This document shows positions 60,459 to 64,000 of a stretch of DNA of 64,000 bases, in pieces (positions within the stretch are counted from its first letter, which is position 1; each line of letters opens with the position of its first letter). Position numbers and translations under genes: made by a program. The stretch comes from WQXF01 sp031552825 (GTDB taxonomy: Bacteria > Bacillota > Clostridia > Christensenellales > Aristaeellaceae): positions 62,001-126,000 of the forward strand of contig JAVBMD010000004.1 of the NCBI GenBank assembly GCA_031552825.1, read 5' to 3'. The notes beneath the pieces were generated by a model. That model saw nothing but the letters and a program-made list of their open reading frames with translations. It did not search any database and was not told the origin of the DNA.

Positions 60459-61876
60459 TGGCGGGTCACAGCGCGACGCCGCTGATCGACATGCTGCGCG
60501 CCGCCGACGGCAGGGAGCGCCAGCACATGCCCGGCCACAAGGGGCGGCAGCCGGAGGGCTTCCCGTTGGCGGCGGCGGAGCTGTTCGCGCTGGATCAAAC
60601 CGAGCTGCCTTGCACAGACGACCTGTTCGCGCCGGAGCGGGGCATCGCCGCCGCCGAGGCGCTGGCGGCAAAGTCCGCCAGGGCGGGCGCGACGGTTCTG
60701 CTGACCGGCGGCGCGACCAGCGGCCTCTTGGCGATGGTGCTTGCCTCTGTGCCGCCCGGCGGAACGCTGATCGTGCCGCGCGACTGCCATCACAGCGTTC
60801 TTTCGGCCTGCGTGTGGGGCGATATACAGCCGGTGTTTGTGCAGCCGCGCGCCTACGGCGTGCTGACCTGCGCCGATGCCGGGGACATCGAAGCGGCGCT
60901 GCGCGCGCATCCGGAGGCTTCGGCGGTGCTAATCACGCGTCCCGATTATTGCGGCGCTTGCGTGGATCTGGCGCGGGTTGCCGAGGCGGCCAGGGCGGCG
61001 GGCGTGCCGTTGTTGGTCGATGAAGCCCACGGCGCGCACTGGAACTGGCCTGTGCCGGGGCAGCCGCGAAGCGCCGGTATGCTGGGCGCCGACGCTTGGG
61101 TGCAGAGCGCCCACAAGACGCTACCCGCGCTGACCGGCGCGGCATGGCTGCATTTGCGCCGCGAGGAGGACGCGCCGCGCGCGCGCGCGATGCTGCGCAT
61201 GCTGCACAGTTCCAGCCCGTCGTTCGCCATTATGGCCTCGCTGGACGCCGCCCGCGCGTGGATGGATGCGCACGGAGCCGGGGCGCTCCGGTCGCTGCAT
61301 GCCCGCGTACAGGCGTTTTGGCACATGCTGCCGCCCACGCTGCGCGACGCGCAGGAGGTGCTGCGCGATGCGGGCGTGGCTTTCGACCCGGCGCGCATCG
61401 TGCTGGATCCGGCGGCGCACGGCTACACCGGGCTGGAGGTGGCGGCGCGCTTGGCTGAAAGTGGTATCGACGTAGAGATGGCCGATGCGCGGCGCGCCGT
61501 GCTGATCCCCACGGTATGCGACGCGCCCGATTCGCTGGCGCGCGTCGCCGCGGTGTTGTCGGGACTGCCGCGCCGGGAACCGTTGCCGTGCGGAGTGCTG
61601 CCAGCATTCGCGCCGCCGGAGGCGTGCATGCGCGTGCGCGAGGCGGCGCTCTCGCCCGCCGAATGGGTGCCGTTCTCCCGTGCCGCCGGGCGCGTCGCGT
61701 CGCGCAGCGCCGGGCGCTATCCCCCCGGCGTGCCGCTGATCGTGCCGGGCGAGCGGGCTTCGGCGGAGATCATAGGCGCGTTGGTAGAAGCGGGCGATCA
61801 GGCCTTCGGCGTGGCGCGCGGCGCGCTGTGCTGCGTGATGGAATCAAGAACAAAGGCAAGGGGAGCAGGGCATTGA
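60458..61876 (+). CDS. Orn/Lys/Arg decarboxylase-like PLP enzyme (SpeA/YaaO type)
   Basis: 472 residues. Fold-type I PLP enzyme: RQHMPGHKGRQ near residue 22, TGGATSGLLAMVLA, CHHSVLSACVWG, DEAHGAHWNWP and the PLP Lys in VQSAHKTLPALTG. The C-terminal domain includes PCGVLPAFAPPEA. Short YaaO-type members lie upstream of tmk in many Firmicutes, as here, and are thought to make polyamines (agmatine or cadaverine). The exact amino acid is unknown. The ATG overlaps the previous stop (TGATG), and the stop overlaps the next start (TTGA). Confidence 0.88.
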   Translation: MAGHSATPLIDMLRAADGRERQHMPGHKGRQPEGFPLAAAELFALDQTELPCTDDLFAPERGIAAAEALAAKSARAGATVLLTGGATSGLLAMVLASVPPGGTLIVPRDCHHSVLSACVWGDIQPVFVQPRAYGVLTCADAGDIEAALRAHPEASAVLITRPDYCGACVDLARVAEAARAAGVPLLVDEAHGAHWNWPVPGQPRSAGMLGADAWVQSAHKTLPALTGAAWLHLRREEDAPRARAMLRMLHSSSPSFAIMASLDAARAWMDAHGAGALRSLHARVQAFWHMLPPTLRDAQEVLRDAGVAFDPARIVLDPAAHGYTGLEVAARLAESGIDVEMADARRAVLIPTVCDAPDSLARVAAVLSGLPRREPLPCGVLPAFAPPEACMRVREAALSPAEWVPFSRAAGRVASRSAGRYPPGVPLIVPGERASAEIIGALVEAGDQAFGVARGALCCVMESRTKARGAGH

Positions 61877-63147
61877 AGTACGATTGCGTCTTGTTTGATT
61901 TGGATGGTACGCTGATTCAGTCCGATCCGGGCATCACGCGCTCGGCGCGCATCGCCGTGGAGGAGATGGGCTACACCGGGTTCGATTCCGAGGTGTTTCG
62001 CAAGTTTATCGGGCCGCCGTTGTACGCGTCCTTTCGAGAGCACTTTGGCATGGACGAGGCGCAAACCGAAGAAGCGATCCGCCGCTACCGCGCGCGCTAC
62101 AGCGAGCGCGGGCTGCTGGAGGGATCGCTGTACCTTGGTATTCCCAGCCTGCTCCGGCGGCTTCGCGACGGCGGCGCGCGCATCTTTTTGGCCACGGCCA
62201 AGCCCGCCGTGTATCTGGATCGCATCCTGAATCACTTCGGTATCGCGCATTTTTTTGAGGGCGTGGTGGGGCCGGAATTGCTCATCCGCGACGAGGATAA
62301 GAGCGATATCATCCGCGCCGCGCTGCCCAAGGACGCAAAGCGCGCCGTCATGATCGGCGACCGCCGCTTCGACATCGAGGGCGGGCGCAACTGCGGGCTG
62401 GATACCATCGGCGTGCTCTACGGCTACGGCTCCCGCGCGGAGTTGGAGCAGGCCGGGGCGACGCGCATCGTAGATACCGTCGAGGAGCTTTCCGAATTGT
62501 TGGCCGGGGAGGTGCCGGTGCCGCGCGGCTTCTTCATCTCGGTGGAAGGGTTGGACGGCTGCGGTAAGACAACGCAGATCGAGCGCCTCACCGAGCATCT
62601 GCGCGAGAGGGGTTACCCGGTGGTGTTCACGCGCGAGCCTGGCGGCAGTCCCATCGCCGAAAAAATCCGTGAGGTGGTGCTCACGCCGGATAATCTGGGC
62701 ATGCATCCGTGGACCGAGGCGCTGCTCTACGCCGCCGCGCGCGCCGAGCATGTGCAGAGCGTCGTCAAGCCCGCGCTGGCCGCGGGGCAGGTGGTGCTGT
62801 GCGATCGGTTTGTGGATTCCAGCATCGCCTATCAGGGAGGCGGGCGGCAGCTCGGTGTGGAGCGCGTGACGCAGGCCAACGCCCCGGCCACCGACGGCCT
62901 GATGCCCGACTTTACGCTGTACCTGCGCGTGGATGCCGATACCGCCATGGCGCGTCGCGCCGGGGCGACCGCGCTGGACCGCATCGAGATGGAGCAGGCC
63001 GACTTCCACCGCCGCGTGTTTGAAGCCTACGAGCAGTTGGCGCATGCGCATCCCGAGCGTTTCTATCCGGTGGACGCCGCGCGCTCGGTGGAGGAAATCT
63101 CCGCCGCCGCTTGCGCAGGGCTGGACGCGGCGCTGGCGAAGCTGTAG
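61873..63147 (+). CDS. tmk: HAD phosphatase-thymidylate kinase fusion protein
   Basis: 424 residues in one uninterrupted frame. Residues 1 to about 215 are a HAD hydrolase of the phosphoglycolate phosphatase/5'-nucleotidase type: DCVLFDLDGTLIQSD (Asp9, Asp11), FLATAKPAVYL, AKRAVMIGDRRFDIEGG. Residues about 218-424 are a complete thymidylate kinase: FFISVEGLDGCGKTTQ (P-loop), VFTREPGGSPIAEKIR, DRFVDSSIAYQGGGR and DFTLYLRVD. The kinase makes dTDP from dTMP; the HAD half could dephosphorylate a nucleotide or another small phosphate ester. Start at TTG 61873, AAGGGGAG 7 bases upstream. Last gene of its operon; the usual tmk neighbours yaaQ and holB are absent. Confidence 0.9.
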   Translation: MKYDCVLFDLDGTLIQSDPGITRSARIAVEEMGYTGFDSEVFRKFIGPPLYASFREHFGMDEAQTEEAIRRYRARYSERGLLEGSLYLGIPSLLRRLRDGGARIFLATAKPAVYLDRILNHFGIAHFFEGVVGPELLIRDEDKSDIIRAALPKDAKRAVMIGDRRFDIEGGRNCGLDTIGVLYGYGSRAELEQAGATRIVDTVEELSELLAGEVPVPRGFFISVEGLDGCGKTTQIERLTEHLRERGYPVVFTREPGGSPIAEKIREVVLTPDNLGMHPWTEALLYAAARAEHVQSVVKPALAAGQVVLCDRFVDSSIAYQGGGRQLGVERVTQANAPATDGLMPDFTLYLRVDADTAMARRAGATALDRIEMEQADFHRRVFEAYEQLAHAHPERFYPVDAARSVEEISAAACAGLDAALAKL

Positions 63148-63159
63148 ATCCATTCAAAT

Positions 63160-63196
63160 CAAAAAGCCCATTTCCAGCGCTTGTGGCGGAAATGGA
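63160..63196 (-). terminator. Intrinsic terminator of the helicase gene
   Basis: CCATTTCC pairs with GGAAATGG around a 12-base loop. On the minus strand it is followed by GCTTTTTG. It may also slow the converging tmk transcript, whose side lacks a T-run. Confidence 0.75.
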
Positions 63197-63213
63197 CTCT
63201 TGCTTTGCTATGC

Positions 63214-64000
63214 TTACGCATCCGGGAAAAACGCTTCCCCGCTTTCCTTATATCGCAGCGTGCCGAACTGGTCGAACACAAGCCACTGCGGCCGGGCATC
63301 CACGTACTTGAAGATTTCGTCCAGCCGCACGCGCTCCACAAATCCCGCGAAGGAAAAGCTGACGCCGGCCTTTTTCGCGCGCCCGGTGCGCCCGATGCGG
63401 TGGAGATAATATTCGTTTTTATCGGGGATGTCGTAATTCATCACGGCCTCGACATCGTCCACGTCGATGCCGCGCGCCGCCACATCGGTGGCGATCAGCA
63501 GCTCAAAGCGCCCCTTGCGGAAGTCGGCCATCACCTTGTCGCGCTGGGATTGCTTGATGTCTCCGTGCAGGCAGTCGGCGCTGTAACCTGCCTTTTGCAA
63601 GCGGGCGCAGAGGCGGCCGGTCATGTCCTTGGTGTTGCAGAAGATCATAGCGCGCTTATACTGATCGCTGTCCAGCAGGTAGAGCAGGTGATCGTACTTC
63701 TGGTTGCGGTCGGATTCGATCACGTACTGGGTGATGTCGGGGCGGGTCTCTTCGGTGGCGGCGATGACGATCTCCGCCGGGTTATTCTGGTATTTCCACG
63801 CGATGGTCATCACGTCCGGATTGGTGGTGGCGCTGAACATCACCAGCTGCCTCCCCGGCGGGGTGGCTTCGATGATCCTGCACACGTCCTTGACGAAGCC
63901 CATCTTGAGCATCTCGTCGGCCTCGTCGAGCACCATGGTGTGTACGTGCGCCAGCGATACGTTGCCGCGCTGCATATGGTCGAGCAGCCGCCCCGGCGTC
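63214..64000 (-). CDS. DEAD-box RNA helicase, C-terminal part
   Basis: The frame is open to the window edge, so the N-terminal Q-motif and Walker A lie outside. Visible: motif Ib TPGRLLDHMQRG, motif II VLDEADEML, motif III FSATT, then the second RecA domain with IFCNTKDMTGRL, motif V IATDVAARGIDVDD and motif VI YLHRIGRTGRAKKAG. It ends about 40 residues after motif VI (FGTLRYKESGEAFFPDA), so there is no long C-terminal RNA-binding extension. Likely roles: ribosome assembly or RNA decay. Confidence 0.95.
   Translation of the reverse strand, partial: TPGRLLDHMQRGNVSLAHVHTMVLDEADEMLKMGFVKDVCRIIEATPPGRQLVMFSATTNPDVMTIAWKYQNNPAEIVIAATEETRPDITQYVIESDRNQKYDHLLYLLDSDQYKRAMIFCNTKDMTGRLCARLQKAGYSADCLHGDIKQSQRDKVMADFRKGRFELLIATDVAARGIDVDDVEAVMNYDIPDKNEYYLHRIGRTGRAKKAGVSFSFAGFVERVRLDEIFKYVDARPQWLVFDQFGTLRYKESGEAFFPDA

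Noticed and set aside
61516..61872. N-terminal extension of the HAD-thymidylate kinase frame into the decarboxylase gene
   Set aside because: This part overlaps the C-terminus of the decarboxylase in another frame and reads as Arg/Ala-rich noise. A ribosome site and the TTG at 61873, immediately before the HAD motif, define the start.
1..64000. tRNA, rRNA, insertion sequences, prophage or integrase genes
   Set aside because: I looked for tRNA T-loops, transposase and integrase motifs and att-like repeats and found none that I could support.

Overview
The window is 64 kb of GC-rich bacterial chromosome. Gene content suggests a Gram-positive Clostridia-type (Firmicutes) gut anaerobe: a YhaM-type exoribonuclease, a SpeA/YaaO-like decarboxylase next to thymidylate kinase, sugar ABC transporters without their own ATPase, a Cna-B/Spy0128-type giant surface protein, strong AGGAGG ribosome sites and many TTG/GTG starts. 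Species assignment is inference. I see no tRNA, rRNA, CRISPR array, phage or insertion sequence.

Layout. 1-4166: end of a phosphate operon (pstA end, pstB, phoU, then a PhoB/PhoR pair). 4496-5725: metallo-beta-lactamase-fold hydrolase and a glyoxalase-like protein. 5823-10289 (minus): phosphofructokinase, YhaM exoribonuclease, a NahK-like sugar kinase, a degenerate sugar nucleotidyltransferase and an Hpt phosphotransfer protein. 10485-12217: secreted WG-repeat protein converging on a 60-aa protein. 12325-15055 (minus): MATE pump preceded by a 25-codon leader ORF, and a cation antiporter behind a yybP-ykoY-type manganese riboswitch with its own terminator. 15097-18024 (minus): FIST sensor and hybrid histidine kinase. 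18196-21019: four-gene operon for making, lipid-loading and flipping a 4-amino-4,6-dideoxyhexose. 21077-22003: patatin-like lipase.

22320-41189 is the dominant object: one gene for a secreted protein of about 6,290 residues. After an unrecognised head of about 1,300 residues come six copies of a five-domain, 1.5-kb super-repeat (four Cna-B-like modules plus one Spy0128/FctA-like module), a seventh partial copy, seven DUF11-like domains and a terminal SpaA-like domain, with no LPXTG motif. An orphan family 5 solute-binding protein and a secreted DUF6273-like protein follow.

44451-49903 (minus): sugar ABC transporter (binding protein, two permeases) between two LacI-type regulators, with operator-like sites in two promoters. 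49992-50474: alkyltransferase-like protein lacking the acceptor cysteine. 50674-54835: a reductase overlapping a single-chain acyl-AMP ligase/acyl carrier protein/alpha-oxoamine synthase, plausibly a compact route to a sphingoid-like amino-alcohol lipid or a signal. 55054-57435: a degenerate receiver-like protein, a membrane-anchored Mrr-type nuclease and a degenerate CDP-glucose-dehydratase-like protein. 57570-63147: a tight five-gene operon (binding protein, membrane protein, acetyltransferase, decarboxylase, HAD phosphatase fused to thymidylate kinase). The window ends inside a DEAD-box helicase.

The best candidates for something new are the giant protein, with isopeptide triads lost together in its inner A modules; the trifunctional ligase-ACP-oxoamine synthase; and the HAD-thymidylate kinase fusion.
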